Below, one piece after another: positions 8,758 to 17,988 of a stretch of 64,000 nt of DNA. The notes under the pieces were generated by a model, which ran no database searches, had not been told where the DNA came from, and saw nothing but the letters and a program-made list of their open reading frames with translations. Both the position numbers and the translations under genes were made by a program. This DNA is from Paraburkholderia sp. IMGN_8 (GTDB lineage Bacteria; Pseudomonadota; Gammaproteobacteria; Burkholderiales; Burkholderiaceae), in contig NZ_CP150900.1 of the NCBI RefSeq assembly GCF_038050405.1, forward strand, positions 186,001 through 250,000, in the 5' to 3' direction. How positions within the stretch are numbered: position 1 is the stretch's first letter; each line of letters starts with the position of its first letter.

Positions 8758-9948
8758 TCAAAGCGTATGTGACCGGTCGCCACTCGAAAAAGCCATAAGC
8801 GTGTCATCCAGCCCACGCGAAAACGCGATCACCTTAAACAGCTCCCCCATCTCCGCCTCGGACAACAACTTTTGCACCGCATTCGCCGCAGGCAAAAACC
8901 GCGTCGCGTCTGAAGGATCGATCTCCGACAATGCTTCGGTAATCCCAGCATTCAACAGGAACCGTGCTTGCGAAGTAAACCCCAACAAATCCGCCCCAGC
9001 TTCAACCCCAGCTTCGGCGATGCCGGTAAACTCCACGTGCGCGGTAATGTCCTGCAAGCCAGGATAAACAAACGGATCACCATGCGCCCGGTGCCGGTAA
9101 TGGCACATCAACGTGCCCTGCGCACGCTGCGCATGGTAATACTCGTGACGCGGAAATCCATAGTCGATGAAAAAGGCCGCGCCGCGCGTCAGCATCGTGC
9201 AAATGGTTCGCGTGAAAGCCGACGCCGCTTCGTGCGTCTCTGTCACGTAATCGTCGCCGGCAGTTTCGATCCCGGCGAGAAACGCACCGTCCACAGCCGC
9301 GGAAACAGGACGGTCGTCGAAGGCAAAAGCCTCATCGCGCCAAACCACCCCGCGCTCGTGCCAGGCGCCGCCGGCAAAAGCAAACAGCCGCACCGGCATC
9401 GCGTCCAGCACCTCATTGCCGATTACCACGCCCTCGAACCGCTCAGGCAGCGCGTCGAGCCAGCGTACCTTCGCGGCCAGCGCCGGCGCGGCGGCTTCGA
9501 TCGTCTCGCGTTGGCGCTCACGTAATTCACCCGACAAGTCCACGATCGAGTAGCTTTCGAGCGCGACGCCCAGCGCGTCGAGCGCGTTCAGCAACCCGGC
9601 GGCCAGTTTGCCCGTGCCGGCGCCGAATTCCATTACGCCGCGCGTGCCGCTCGCCTGCAAGGCTTCGGCGAGCGGGCGCGCCAATGTCGTTGCAAACAGC
9701 GGCGACAGTTCCGGCGCGGTGACGAAGTCGCTGCCATCGTCGGCGCTGCGGCCGAATTTGCGGGCGCCGCCGCTGTAATAACCGAGCCCCGGCGCGTACA
9801 GCGCGCGCTCCATGTAGCGGTCGAACGGCAGCCAGCCACCGGCGGTCTCGAGCTCCGCGCGGATCTGCGCGACCAGCGCTTCGGACTGCGCAAGCGCGCT
9901 CGGGCCGGGAGCAGGTAAACTATCGGGTTGGTGAGCTTTCGGATTCAT
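8758..9948 (-). CDS. SAM-dependent methyltransferase, MidA/NDUFAF7 family
   Basis: The product is 396 residues, starting at the ATG at 9948. Family landmarks are the N-terminal GGWLPFDRYMERALYAPGLGYYSGG, FVTAPELSPLF, the SAM-binding VMEFGAGTGKLAAGLL (about residues 95-110) and IGNEVLDAMPVRLF. In mitochondria NDUFAF7 methylates a complex I arginine; the bacterial role is less clear. It is divergent from the SDR gene with only 13 bp between starts, so their promoters must overlap the coding starts or share elements. Confidence 0.9.
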   Translation of the reverse strand: MNPKAHQPDSLPAPGPSALAQSEALVAQIRAELETAGGWLPFDRYMERALYAPGLGYYSGGARKFGRSADDGSDFVTAPELSPLFATTLARPLAEALQASGTRGVMEFGAGTGKLAAGLLNALDALGVALESYSIVDLSGELRERQRETIEAAAPALAAKVRWLDALPERFEGVVIGNEVLDAMPVRLFAFAGGAWHERGVVWRDEAFAFDDRPVSAAVDGAFLAGIETAGDDYVTETHEAASAFTRTICTMLTRGAAFFIDYGFPRHEYYHAQRAQGTLMCHYRHRAHGDPFVYPGLQDITAHVEFTGIAEAGVEAGADLLGFTSQARFLLNAGITEALSEIDPSDATRFLPAANAVQKLLSEAEMGELFKVIAFSRGLDDTLMAFSSGDRSHTL

Positions 9949-9961
9949 CCCCGCATTGTAA

Positions 9962-10780
9962 ATGACCGCCTCTTTCGACACCGCCGCCGCCCGCGCGCCT
10001 GAAACGCCGCGCGTCGTGCTGATTACCGGCGCCGCCCGGCGCATCGGCCGGGCGCTCGCGCTCGGCTTTGCCGCGCGCGGCTGGGATGTAGCCGTCCACT
10101 ACGGCGCCTCGCACGCGGATGCCGATAATCTGGTCGCGGAAATCGTCGCGTTGGGCCGGCGGGCAGTCGCGTTGCACGCGGAACTGGCCGACGAGGCTCA
10201 GGTCGAGCGGCTGCTGCCGGACTGTATCGCCGCGCTGGGCCGCCCGACGTGTATCGTCAACAATGCGTCGCGCTTCGAAGAAGATACGGCGCAGGACGTC
10301 GGCTACGAGCGTCTCCTGAAGCTGACGGCGATCAATCTCGGCGCGCCGCTCGTGCTGGCGCGTATGCTGTTCGAGGCGACGCCCGAGGCGGCGCGCGCCG
10401 ACGAACGCCTGCGCGGCGTCGTGATCAATGTGCTGGACCAGAAGCTGTACAACATGAACCCGGATTACCTGTCGTACACGCTGTCGAAGGCGGCGTTGCA
10501 GACGGCGACGGTTGCGCTCGCGCAGGCGTTGGCGCCGAAAGTACGCGTGGTCGGGCTCGCGCCCGGTCTGACAATGCAATCCGGCGATCAGACGCCGGCC
10601 GGCTTTGCAGAAGCTCACCGTACGACGCCTTTGGGCCGCGCGTCGCGGCCGGAGGATATTGTCGCCGCCGCGCTGTATCTCGCCGATGCAGCGGGCGTCA
10701 CCGGAACGACGCTGGTGGTCGACGGCGGGCAGCACCTCATGCCGCTGCCGCGCGACGTAATGTTTTTGACGGGCGCCTGA
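9962..10780 (+). CDS. SDR-family reductase, pteridine-reductase/FolM-like
   Basis: A 272-residue classical short-chain dehydrogenase. The N-terminal LITGAARRIGRALAL has the TGxxxRxG form seen in pteridine reductases rather than the common TGxxxGIG. NNASRFEEDT follows, and the catalytic YTLSKAAL gives Tyr and Lys. The end, VTGTTLVVDGGQHL, is typical. The next gene is a dihydroneopterin-aldolase homologue, supporting a role in (tetrahydro)pterin or folate metabolism. The substrate remains inferred. Confidence 0.82.
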   Translation: MTASFDTAAARAPETPRVVLITGAARRIGRALALGFAARGWDVAVHYGASHADADNLVAEIVALGRRAVALHAELADEAQVERLLPDCIAALGRPTCIVNNASRFEEDTAQDVGYERLLKLTAINLGAPLVLARMLFEATPEAARADERLRGVVINVLDQKLYNMNPDYLSYTLSKAALQTATVALAQALAPKVRVVGLAPGLTMQSGDQTPAGFAEAHRTTPLGRASRPEDIVAAALYLADAAGVTGTTLVVDGGQHLMPLPRDVMFLTGA

Positions 10781-10868
10781 AGCGTGCGCAGCCTGCCGAC
10801 AATGGCGGCTGCCGCGCTGCGAAGCGTCCCTTTGCGTGCCCTGCACGCTTTTTTCGACTGGAACGAAC

Positions 10869-11264
10869 ATGTTTGCCGCTCTTTCGCATCCCCGGCTCGC
10901 CGATTGCCGCCGGCTTTTTCTGCGCAATTACGAAGTGCACATCAACATCGGCGTGCACGACTTCGAAAAGCGCGGCGAACAGCGCGTCGTGATCAACGTC
11001 GAACTGTTCGTGCCGCTCGCGCTGTCCACGCCGCTCGAGGACAAACTGCGCGAAGTCGTCGACTACGACTTCATGCGTTCGACCATCGCGCGCCGCGTCG
11101 AGCAAGGGCATATCCACTTGCAGGAAACGCTCTGCGACGACCTGGTCAAGACGATGCTCGAACATCCGCAAGTGCGGGCAGCGCGCGTATCGACCGAAAA
11201 ACCGGACGTTTATCCTGACTGCGACGCGGTGGGCGTCGAAGTCTTCCGTATCAAAGAGGATTGA
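10869..11264 (+). CDS. folB: Dihydroneopterin aldolase family protein
   Basis: A 131-residue protein fitting the FolB/FolX fold length of about 120. It shows RLFLRNYEVHINIGVHDFEKRGEQRVVINVELFV near residues 15-50 and the VDYDFMRSTI and HLQETLCDDLV segments that form the active-site pocket. In folate synthesis this enzyme releases glycolaldehyde from dihydroneopterin. FolX epimerases share the fold, so the exact reaction is not fixed. Downstream ttcA starts 3 bp after the stop. Confidence 0.85.
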   Translation: MFAALSHPRLADCRRLFLRNYEVHINIGVHDFEKRGEQRVVINVELFVPLALSTPLEDKLREVVDYDFMRSTIARRVEQGHIHLQETLCDDLVKTMLEHPQVRAARVSTEKPDVYPDCDAVGVEVFRIKED

Positions 11265-11267
11265 GCC

Positions 11268-12257
11268 ATGAATGCTCAGGAAATCCTGAACGACACTGCG
11301 GTCACCGAGGCCGCGCAGGCCCCAACGGGCAAAACGCCGCTTACGCGCCGCGAACAGAAAGAAGCGTACGAGAACAACAAGCTGTTCAAGCGGCTTGCGC
11401 GCCAGGTCGGCGAGGCGATCGGCGACTTCAACATGATCGAGGACGGCGACAAGGTGATGGTCTGCCTGTCGGGCGGCAAGGATAGCTACGCCATGCTCGA
11501 CATCCTGATGCGGTTGCGCGAACGCGCGCCGATCAACTTCGACATCGTTGCGGTGAATCTCGACCAGAAGCAGCCCGGCTTTCCGGAGCATGTGCTGCCC
11601 GAGTACCTGAAGCAACTCGATATCCCGTTTCACATCGAGAACCAGGACACGTACAGCATCGTCAAGCGGCTGGTGCCGGAAGGCAAGACCACCTGTTCGC
11701 TGTGCTCGCGGCTGCGCCGCGGCATCCTGTACCGCGTCGCCGGCGAGCTCGGTGCGACCAAGATCGCGCTCGGCCATCATCGCGACGACATCCTGCAAAC
11801 GCTGCTGCTCAACCTGTTCTACGGCGGCAAGCTGAAGGGCATGCCGCCCAAGCTGCAATCGGACGACGGCAAGAATATCGTGATCCGGCCGCTTGCCTAT
11901 GTGAAAGAGACCGATCTGGAAAAGTACGCGGAGTTGCGCGAATTTCCGATCATTCCGTGCAATCTGTGCGGCAGCCAGCCGAACCTGAAGCGCGCGGAAA
12001 TGAAGGCGCTGATCCGCGATTGGGAAAAGCGCTTCCCGGGCCGCGTCGAGAACATGTTCAATGCATTGTCGAACATCGTGCCGTCGCATCTGATGGATCA
12101 CAAGCTGTTCCCGTTCGCCAGTCTGCGCGCGAGCGGCGAGGCCGATCCGCAAGGCGATATCGCGTTCGACGAAGAACCGTGCTCGACCGATGCCGGCGAC
12201 GGCGCAACGCTTAACGGATCGAAGCCGATCTCGATCGTCCAGTTCGACGATCTTTGA
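11268..12257 (+). CDS. ttcA: tRNA 2-thiocytidine(32) synthetase TtcA
   Basis: This 329-residue PP-loop ATPase thiolates cytidine 32 of certain tRNAs using an iron-sulfur cluster. The ATP-binding PP-loop is SGGKDS at residues 68-73. Cysteine pairs CSLC (143-146) and CNLC (231-234) are positioned to supply the cluster ligands. [18 protein letters not shown] is a further family signature. The ribosome-binding AAAGAGGA overlaps the end of folB, indicating one operon with the SDR and folB genes. Confidence 0.95.
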   Translation: MNAQEILNDTAVTEAAQAPTGKTPLTRREQKEAYENNKLFKRLARQVGEAIGDFNMIEDGDKVMVCLSGGKDSYAMLDILMRLRERAPINFDIVAVNLDQKQPGFPEHVLPEYLKQLDIPFHIENQDTYSIVKRLVPEGKTTCSLCSRLRRGILYRVAGELGATKIALGHHRDDILQTLLLNLFYGGKLKGMPPKLQSDDGKNIVIRPLAYVKETDLEKYAELREFPIIPCNLCGSQPNLKRAEMKALIRDWEKRFPGRVENMFNALSNIVPSHLMDHKLFPFASLRASGEADPQGDIAFDEEPCSTDAGDGATLNGSKPISIVQFDDL

Positions 12258-12286
12258 GCGGCTCGGAATAGCCTGGAAACCGCGGC

Positions 12287-12307
12287 CCGGAAACCGGGTG
12301 TTTCCGG
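12287..12307 (+). terminator. Possible hairpin terminator after ttcA
   Basis: CCGGAAA (12287-12293) pairs with TTTCCGG (12301-12307) over a 7-nt loop, 30 bp after the ttcA stop. No clear T-tract follows, so termination here is tentative. Confidence 0.3.
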
Positions 12308-12402
12308 CTATTTCAGCCTGTAACAAGGCCTGGCGGGCGGCCTTGCCGTCAGAACCTGCGTGATAGAATTGGCGGCTCCAAACTCGTCTCTTTGCCGACG
12401 CC

Positions 12403-13764
12403 ATGAACATCGTGATTTTGGCGGCAGGCACCGGTAAGCGCATGCGGTCCGCGCTTCCCAAGGTGCTCCATCCCCTGGCCGGCCGGCCACTCCTCGCTCA
12501 TGTCATCGACACTGCCCGCACGCTCAAGCCCACGCGTCTGATCGTGGTGATCGGCCATGGCGCCGAAGCGGTGCGTAAAGCCGTGGCGGCGCCGGACGTC
12601 CAGTTCGCCGTGCAGGAGCAACAGCTCGGCACCGGCCACGCAGTGCAGCAGGCGCTGCCGCTGCTCGATCCTGCCGTGCCCACGCTCGTGCTGTACGGCG
12701 ACGTGCCGCTAACCCGCGCCAGCACGCTGCAGGCGTTGACCGACCGTGCGGGGCAGGGCGGCTACGGCGTCCTCACCGTTACGCTCGACGACCCGAGCGG
12801 CTATGGCCGTATCGTGCGCGACGCGCAGGGCAAGGTTTCGCGCATCGTCGAACAGAAAGATGCGACGCCTGAACAACTGGGCATCGCCGAAATCAACACC
12901 GGCATCATCGTCGCGCCGACCGGGCGCCTCGGCGGCTGGCTCGCGTCGCTGAAGAACGACAATGCGCAAGGCGAGTTCTACCTGACCGACGCCGTCGAAC
13001 TGGCAATCGAAGCAGGGCTTGAAGTCGTCACCACGCAGCCGGACGAAGTGTGGGAAACGCTCGGCGTGAACAGCAAGCAGCAGCTTGCCGAACTCGAACG
13101 GATACATCAGCACAACGTTGCCGATGCATTGCTGGTCGCGGGCGTCACGCTTGCCGATCCGGCGCGGCTCGACGTGCGCGGCACGCTTGAGTGCGGGCGC
13201 GATGTGTCGATCGACGTCAACTGCGTGTTCGAAGGCCGCGTGACGCTGGCCGACAACGTGACGATCGGGCCGAACTGCGTGATCCGCAACGCGACCATCG
13301 GAGCCGGGACGCGCGTCGATGCGTTCACGCATATCGAGGGCGCCGAAGTCGGCGCGAACGTCGTGCTCGGGCCGTATGCGCGGCTGCGTCCTGGCGCGTC
13401 CTTGCAGGACGAATCGCACGTCGGCAATTTCGTCGAGGTGAAAAACGCGGTGCTCGGTCACGGTTCGAAGGCGAATCACCTGACCTACATCGGCGACGCG
13501 GATATCGGCGCGCGCGTGAACATCGGCGCGGGCACCATCACCTGTAATTACGACGGCGCAAACAAATTTCGCACGATCATCGAAGATGATGTGTTCGTCG
13601 GCTCCGATACGCAACTCGTTGCGCCGGTGCGCGTGAAGCGCGGCGTGACGATCGCGGCGGGCACGACCGTCTGGAAGGACGTCGAAGAAGACATGCTGGT
13701 CCTGAACGACAAGACTCAAACAAGCAAGACGGGCTATGCACGCCCGACCAGGAAGAAAAGCTGA
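12403..13764 (+). CDS. glmU: Bifunctional GlmU (GlcNAc-1-P uridyltransferase / GlcN-1-P acetyltransferase)
   Basis: This 453-residue enzyme makes UDP-GlcNAc, precursor of peptidoglycan and lipid A. The N-terminal pyrophosphorylase has [26 protein letters not shown] (residues 5-30) and the YGDVPL metal/uridyl site. After about residue 230 a left-handed beta-helix of hexapeptide repeats runs through [29 protein letters not shown]. The acetyltransferase active site includes the [12 protein letters not shown] and [13 protein letters not shown] segments. Length and domain order are complete. glmS follows, so the two steps of amino-sugar synthesis are clustered. Confidence 0.97.
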   Translation: MNIVILAAGTGKRMRSALPKVLHPLAGRPLLAHVIDTARTLKPTRLIVVIGHGAEAVRKAVAAPDVQFAVQEQQLGTGHAVQQALPLLDPAVPTLVLYGDVPLTRASTLQALTDRAGQGGYGVLTVTLDDPSGYGRIVRDAQGKVSRIVEQKDATPEQLGIAEINTGIIVAPTGRLGGWLASLKNDNAQGEFYLTDAVELAIEAGLEVVTTQPDEVWETLGVNSKQQLAELERIHQHNVADALLVAGVTLADPARLDVRGTLECGRDVSIDVNCVFEGRVTLADNVTIGPNCVIRNATIGAGTRVDAFTHIEGAEVGANVVLGPYARLRPGASLQDESHVGNFVEVKNAVLGHGSKANHLTYIGDADIGARVNIGAGTITCNYDGANKFRTIIEDDVFVGSDTQLVAPVRVKRGVTIAAGTTVWKDVEEDMLVLNDKTQTSKTGYARPTRKKS

Positions 13765-13823
13765 TGGGCATGCCGCGCGTGAGGCGCGCACCCTGAAACC
13801 CAGCACTGAAAAGGAATTAAGCC

Positions 13824-15641
13824 ATGTGTGGCATTGTCGGCGCGGTTGCGCAACGTAATATCGTTCCCGTCCTGATCGAAGGACTGCGTCGCCTCGAGTA
13901 TCGCGGCTACGACTCGTGCGGCGTCGCCGTGCTCGGAAACGACGGGCCGCGCCGCGCACGCAGCGTCGCGCGCGTGGCGGATCTCGACGAGCAGGTGCGT
14001 GAAAGCCGTCTTGAAGGCATCACGGGGATCGCCCACACGCGCTGGGCGACGCACGGCGCGCCGGTGACGGACAACGCGCACCCGATCTTCTCGAAAGATG
14101 CGCTCGCGTTGGTACACAACGGCATCATCGAGAACTACGAGTCATTGCGCGAAATGCTGCGGGGCAAGGGTTACGCGTTCGTCTCGCAGACCGATACAGA
14201 GGTTATAGCGCACCTGATCCACAGCCTGTATCGCGGCGACCTGTTCGCCGCCGTGCGCGAGGCCGTCGGGCAGTTGCACGGCGCGTATGCGATCGCGGTG
14301 CTGCACAAGGATCAGCCGCACACGGTGGTCGGCGCGCGGCAAGGTTCGCCGCTGGTCGTGGGTTTGGGTAACGGCGAGAATTTTCTCGCTTCGGATGCGT
14401 TGGCGCTGGCCGGCAGCACCGAACGCTTCATCTTCCTCGAAGAAGGCGACGTTTGCGAACTGTCGCTCGACGGCGTTCGTATCGCCGATCGCGACGGCAA
14501 CGAAGCGCAGCGCGACGTGCGTCAGGTTGCTGCGTATGGCGGCGCGGTCGAACTCGGCCCGTATCGTCACTTCATGCAAAAGGAAATTTTCGAGCAACCG
14601 CGCGCGATCACCGACACGATCCCGCAAGCCGATTCGTTCGACGCTTCGCTATTTGGCGAGGGCGCGGACAAGGTGTTCGCGGACATCGATAGTCTGCTGA
14701 TTCTGGCGTGCGGCACGAGCTACTACTCGGGGCTAACCGCGAAGTACTGGCTTGAATCGATCGCGAAGATTCCGACCCAGGTTGAGATTGCGAGCGAGTA
14801 TCGCTATCGGGAGTCGGTGCCGAATCCGAAATCGCTGGTGGTGGTGATTTCGCAGTCGGGCGAGACGGCGGATACGCTGGCCGCGCTGAAGCATGCGCAG
14901 TCGCTGGGGCATAAACATACGCTGGCGGTGTGCAATGTGGGCACGAGCGCGATGGTGCGCCAGACCGAGTTGTCGTTCCTGACGCACGCGGGGCGCGAGA
15001 TCGGTGTGGCGTCGACCAAGGCGTTCACGACGCAGCTGGTTGCGCTGTTCGTGCTGGCCGTGACGCTCGCGAAGCTGCGTGGGCATGTGAATGCCGCGCA
15101 GGAGGCGGATTATTTCAGGCAGCTGCGCCACTTGCCGGCCGCGTTGAATAGCGTGCTGGCGCTGGAGCCGCAGATCATCGCATGGTCGGAAGAGTTTTCG
15201 CGCAAGGAGCATGCGTTGTTCCTCGGGCGTGGGTTGCATTACCCGATCGCGCTTGAAGGCGCGTTGAAGCTCAAGGAGATTTCCTATATTCACGCGGAAG
15301 CGTATCCGGCCGGCGAGCTGAAGCATGGGCCGTTGGCGCTCGTGACTGAAGCCATGCCGGTTGTGACGGTGGCGCCGAATGACGCGCTGCTGGAAAAGCT
15401 GAAGTCGAATATTCAGGAGGTGCGGGCGCGCGGCGGCCAGCTGTATGTGTTCGCGGATGCGGATACGAGGATCGTGAATGATGAAGGGCTGCATGTGATC
15501 CGGATGCCGGAGCACTATGGCTTGCTGTCGCCGATTCTGCACGTGGTACCGTTGCAGTTGCTGGCTTATCACACGGCTTGTGCGAGGGGCACGGATGTGG
15601 ATAAGCCCAGGAATCTTGCTAAGTCCGTTACGGTGGAGTGA
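13824..15641 (+). CDS. glmS: Glutamine-fructose-6-phosphate aminotransferase GlmS
   Basis: This 605-residue enzyme makes glucosamine-6-phosphate from fructose-6-phosphate and glutamine. The protein starts [12 protein letters not shown], so Cys2 becomes the N-terminal nucleophile of the glutaminase domain; HTRWATHG and NGIIENY are further class II motifs. Two SIS sugar-isomerase domains follow, with ACGTSYYSG and [13 protein letters not shown], and the C-terminal KSVTVE tail is conserved. An AAGGAATTAA ribosome-binding region lies upstream of the ATG. No ribozyme-type leader was recognised. Confidence 0.97.
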   Translation: MCGIVGAVAQRNIVPVLIEGLRRLEYRGYDSCGVAVLGNDGPRRARSVARVADLDEQVRESRLEGITGIAHTRWATHGAPVTDNAHPIFSKDALALVHNGIIENYESLREMLRGKGYAFVSQTDTEVIAHLIHSLYRGDLFAAVREAVGQLHGAYAIAVLHKDQPHTVVGARQGSPLVVGLGNGENFLASDALALAGSTERFIFLEEGDVCELSLDGVRIADRDGNEAQRDVRQVAAYGGAVELGPYRHFMQKEIFEQPRAITDTIPQADSFDASLFGEGADKVFADIDSLLILACGTSYYSGLTAKYWLESIAKIPTQVEIASEYRYRESVPNPKSLVVVISQSGETADTLAALKHAQSLGHKHTLAVCNVGTSAMVRQTELSFLTHAGREIGVASTKAFTTQLVALFVLAVTLAKLRGHVNAAQEADYFRQLRHLPAALNSVLALEPQIIAWSEEFSRKEHALFLGRGLHYPIALEGALKLKEISYIHAEAYPAGELKHGPLALVTEAMPVVTVAPNDALLEKLKSNIQEVRARGGQLYVFADADTRIVNDEGLHVIRMPEHYGLLSPILHVVPLQLLAYHTACARGTDVDKPRNLAKSVTVE

Positions 15642-15675
15642 GGGGCGGGGCGCTGGTCGCCCTGGTTGATGAATG

Positions 15676-15735
15676 ACAAATATGTTTGTCTTCGGACAAT
15701 TATGTTTGTCTTCTTACAAATATGTTTGTCTTCGT
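15676..15735. repeat. Three tandem 20-bp repeats, each a GACAAA/TTTGTC-type palindrome
   Basis: Three consecutive 20-bp units (15676-15695, 15696-15715, 15716-15735) share the core ACAAATATGTTTGTCTTC with one or two changes. The preceding G makes the first a 16-bp dyad, GACAAA-TATG-TTTGTC. A 20-bp period places the dyads on one face of the helix. This looks like a multi-site operator, but no promoter or gene is evident on either side: glmS ends just upstream and the next gene converges on it. Confidence 0.7.
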
Positions 15736-16148
15736 TAGCACGGCACGTGCTGGGGGACGCGGTGTTGCGATTACCGTCCGGTTGCCTGTCGTCGACCGGA
15801 TGGTGTGGTAGTCGGATGGCGGGCCCGCCAATAGACGGATTCCAGCAAGCCATTTGGTTTGGATGGAAAGCAATTGCGAGTTAGATGGCAGGCAGGATGA
15901 CGGGCGCGGAGGTGCCGCTCGAAGGCAACCGTTCCGAGGCCGATACGGCGGTGTCGTTGTGCTCGGGGAAAAACGGCGCAGGACCGATGACGCTATGCGC
16001 ACCGGCCATACTTGGCGAGAGCCTGATTTCACAAGTGTCGCGATGCCACGTTACAAGCGGGCACGTGACGACGCGGGATACTTACGACGAACTGTTCCAG
16101 CGTGCGCCATTCAGGTCCGCCGTCGCACTGGCCGATAGCGGCGCCGCG
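15736..16148. other. Intergenic region without a supported gene
   Basis: About 410 bp between the tandem dyads and the DUF1571 gene. Short open frames run antisense or lack start signals. Nothing recognisable was found. Confidence 0.5.
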
Positions 16149-17087
16149 TCAGAACCTGTACTCCGGATTCTTTGGATCGAATACCGAATCGTCGAAACGT
16201 TTCAGCGTCACGTCCGTGAACGAAAACTTCTCGAAGAGTTCGAGATCGTTGTCCCACGCTTCGCTCGTGCGAAAAAAAGGTTGCCGCAAGTCGAGGCCGA
16301 GCCGCTCCTTCTTTGCATAGAAGTCGGGCCGTCCGGTAGGTGTTTCCCACGTGAACGCTACTACGCGCGCACCATGATCGTTCAGCACCTCGATCTTCGA
16401 GGGCTTCTCGACGCCTGCCGCGCGATACTTCTTCAGCTCAGCCAGAAACAGATCCGTGAAATAGTCTATGCCCAGTTCACGCACCGTATGGTTCGACTGT
16501 GCCTTGACGCGAGCGCCATTGATTGGTACCCAGAAGGACGCGAGGTTGAGGATCCCACCCAGATGCGCGTAAAGCTGGTCCGGATCCTTCGTCTCGTCAT
16601 AAATCATTTCCTGCCCGGCATTCCTGCCGTCAGCCAGCCACTTAACGTAGACTTGACGCGGCTCCTGACGATAGCGAACCAGCATGTGAGCCGGCTTCGT
16701 CTGCCATCTGCCTTTTACGCGCTGTTGGCTGAACGTCTGGAACTCGTATTCCCGGTAGCGCGCACTTCCCGTCTGCACGTAGCGAGAAAGTGTGTCGGGC
16801 GCGAGCGCTCGAAAGAGTTCGATCAGTTGCGCGTCGTCCGACCTTTCGAGCTCACCGCTTCGGGCGGCGTGGCTTAGCCAGACTACCTGGCGCTCGACAG
16901 GCAGACTCGCTACCTGTGCGATCGCGACGGGTGACTGATCTCCCGGCGCTGGATGGCTCGCCGGTGTCGGCGCGTCCTCAGCATGCCCAGGCGCGACAAT
17001 CATTGCAGCCGATGCGAGCGCTAGAGATGCGAGCCTCGCGAACCCTGCGGCGCGGGACTTTATTGACGTCTGGGCGACACGCAGCAT
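16149..17087 (-). CDS. DUF1571 domain-containing exported protein
   Basis: From the ATG at 17087 the product is 312 residues with a signal peptide (LASLALASAAMIVAPGHA, cleavage near 36). The mature part has GSARYREYEFQTFSQQRVKGRWQ, the HMLVRYRQEPRQVYVKWL strand and GRNAGQEMIYDE, then an LGIDYFTDLFLAELKKYRAAG helix and the QPFFRTSEAWDNDLELFEKFSFTDV end. I recognise this as the DUF1571 family, exported proteins with an outer-membrane lipoprotein-carrier-like barrel; no biochemical function is established. A long frame antisense to it at 15885-16877 is a shadow. Confidence 0.8.
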   Translation of the reverse strand: MLRVAQTSIKSRAAGFARLASLALASAAMIVAPGHAEDAPTPASHPAPGDQSPVAIAQVASLPVERQVVWLSHAARSGELERSDDAQLIELFRALAPDTLSRYVQTGSARYREYEFQTFSQQRVKGRWQTKPAHMLVRYRQEPRQVYVKWLADGRNAGQEMIYDETKDPDQLYAHLGGILNLASFWVPINGARVKAQSNHTVRELGIDYFTDLFLAELKKYRAAGVEKPSKIEVLNDHGARVVAFTWETPTGRPDFYAKKERLGLDLRQPFFRTSEAWDNDLELFEKFSFTDVTLKRFDDSVFDPKNPEYRF

Positions 17088-17436
17088 GTGGCACCTCGGA
17101 TTCGTCGATTTTTCGTTAAGACAGCGCAGCAAGCACGATCCACCGCCTTCTGACATGAGTCTAGAATGCGTCGCTCGTTTCGCGATCGGCTGTCGAGCTC
17201 AGGCGCGGCGCCTCAGCGATTTCGACCTGCTCATGGAAGTCATCGGCGACCTTGCTCCCTATGTCCGGTGGCAACGATCGAACGATGGCGTCCAATAAAG
17301 CCTCCGCAGCGTGAATGATCCCAGCATGGAACGAGTTCAATGCGAAGGTCCGGTGAAGGCGTCGCAAGAGCAATCTAGCACGATCCGCAGGTACGTTCAG
17401 GTCGGCTCATCCGCCTCTACGCGGTTCCGAACACAA

Positions 17437-17628
17437 TCAGGTCCGCTCAGATAAGGGGTCGACGGGCGTGTGCGCGAAGCCGACTTCCGTCGCCCATGCA
17501 CGGCACTGTGCACCGATATAGTCGAAGCCGCCAGGCGTCTCGATACGCATGCGCATGCTCATCAGAAGGCCGAAGACATTCGGCCTGCGCGCATCGTCGA
17601 TGCGGGAAGCACCAGCCGATCCGTTCAT
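17437..17628 (-). pseudogene. C-terminal remnant of a SAM-dependent O-methyltransferase
   Basis: A 63-codon frame containing RPNVFGLLMSMRMRIETPGGFDYIGAQCRAWATEVGF, which matches the end of acetylserotonin-O-methyltransferase-like enzymes (GGFDYTGA.C.AWM.EAGF in typical members, from memory). The SAM-binding core and N-terminal dimerisation domain are absent upstream, and the last residues that normally end the family are lost. It is the first in a series of gene fragments across this part of the window. Confidence 0.6.
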
Positions 17629-17988
17629 CTATCGCGATCGCTCCACTGATTTCATCGCCGTCGAGCGGGGACAGGGCAAGGCGATCAAGTCGAACCGCTC
17701 AGTTGCCTGATTGTCCGCAGCGGCCCGTATGCAACTGTCATTAACGTCGACATCGACCCGCCTGAACAAGTCTATTGACTCGATCCCCCACCATCCGCGT
17801 CCGTGAATCCGGAGCGTGGATCGCATGGCCGCTGTCAATGCGTTGGCCGTTGCAGATTTTTGCGCTTTCGATTTCATCGGTGCGCTGTGTCACAGTCGCC
17901 GGTTGCTACGCGCGAAATAATTTATCCACGTGCGTGTTAGCCACCGGCGCTTTACGCGCCCAGCCCCGGCATAACGACCGCCCTGGAG
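17629..17988. other. Intergenic or degenerate sequence before the protease gene
   Basis: No intact gene is supported. A minus-strand 82-codon frame (17629-17877) contains a segment ending RFDLIALP that loosely recalls a universal-stress-protein strand, but similarity is too weak to call. The region directly precedes the start of the HtrA-type gene. Confidence 0.4.

Noticed and set aside
10737..12461. A 574-codon minus-strand frame antisense to folB and ttcA
   Set aside because: Both plus-strand genes have complete catalytic motifs; the antisense product has no domain.
15676..15735. Considered as a short CRISPR array
   Set aside because: The units are contiguous 20-bp repeats without unique spacers, and no cas genes are nearby.
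15569..15853. A minus frame across the three tandem palindromes
   Set aside because: It runs antisense into the end of glmS; the repeat itself explains the open frame.
15885..16877. A 330-codon plus frame opposite the DUF1571 gene
   Set aside because: The minus strand gives a signal peptide and a recognisable family; the plus frame has neither.
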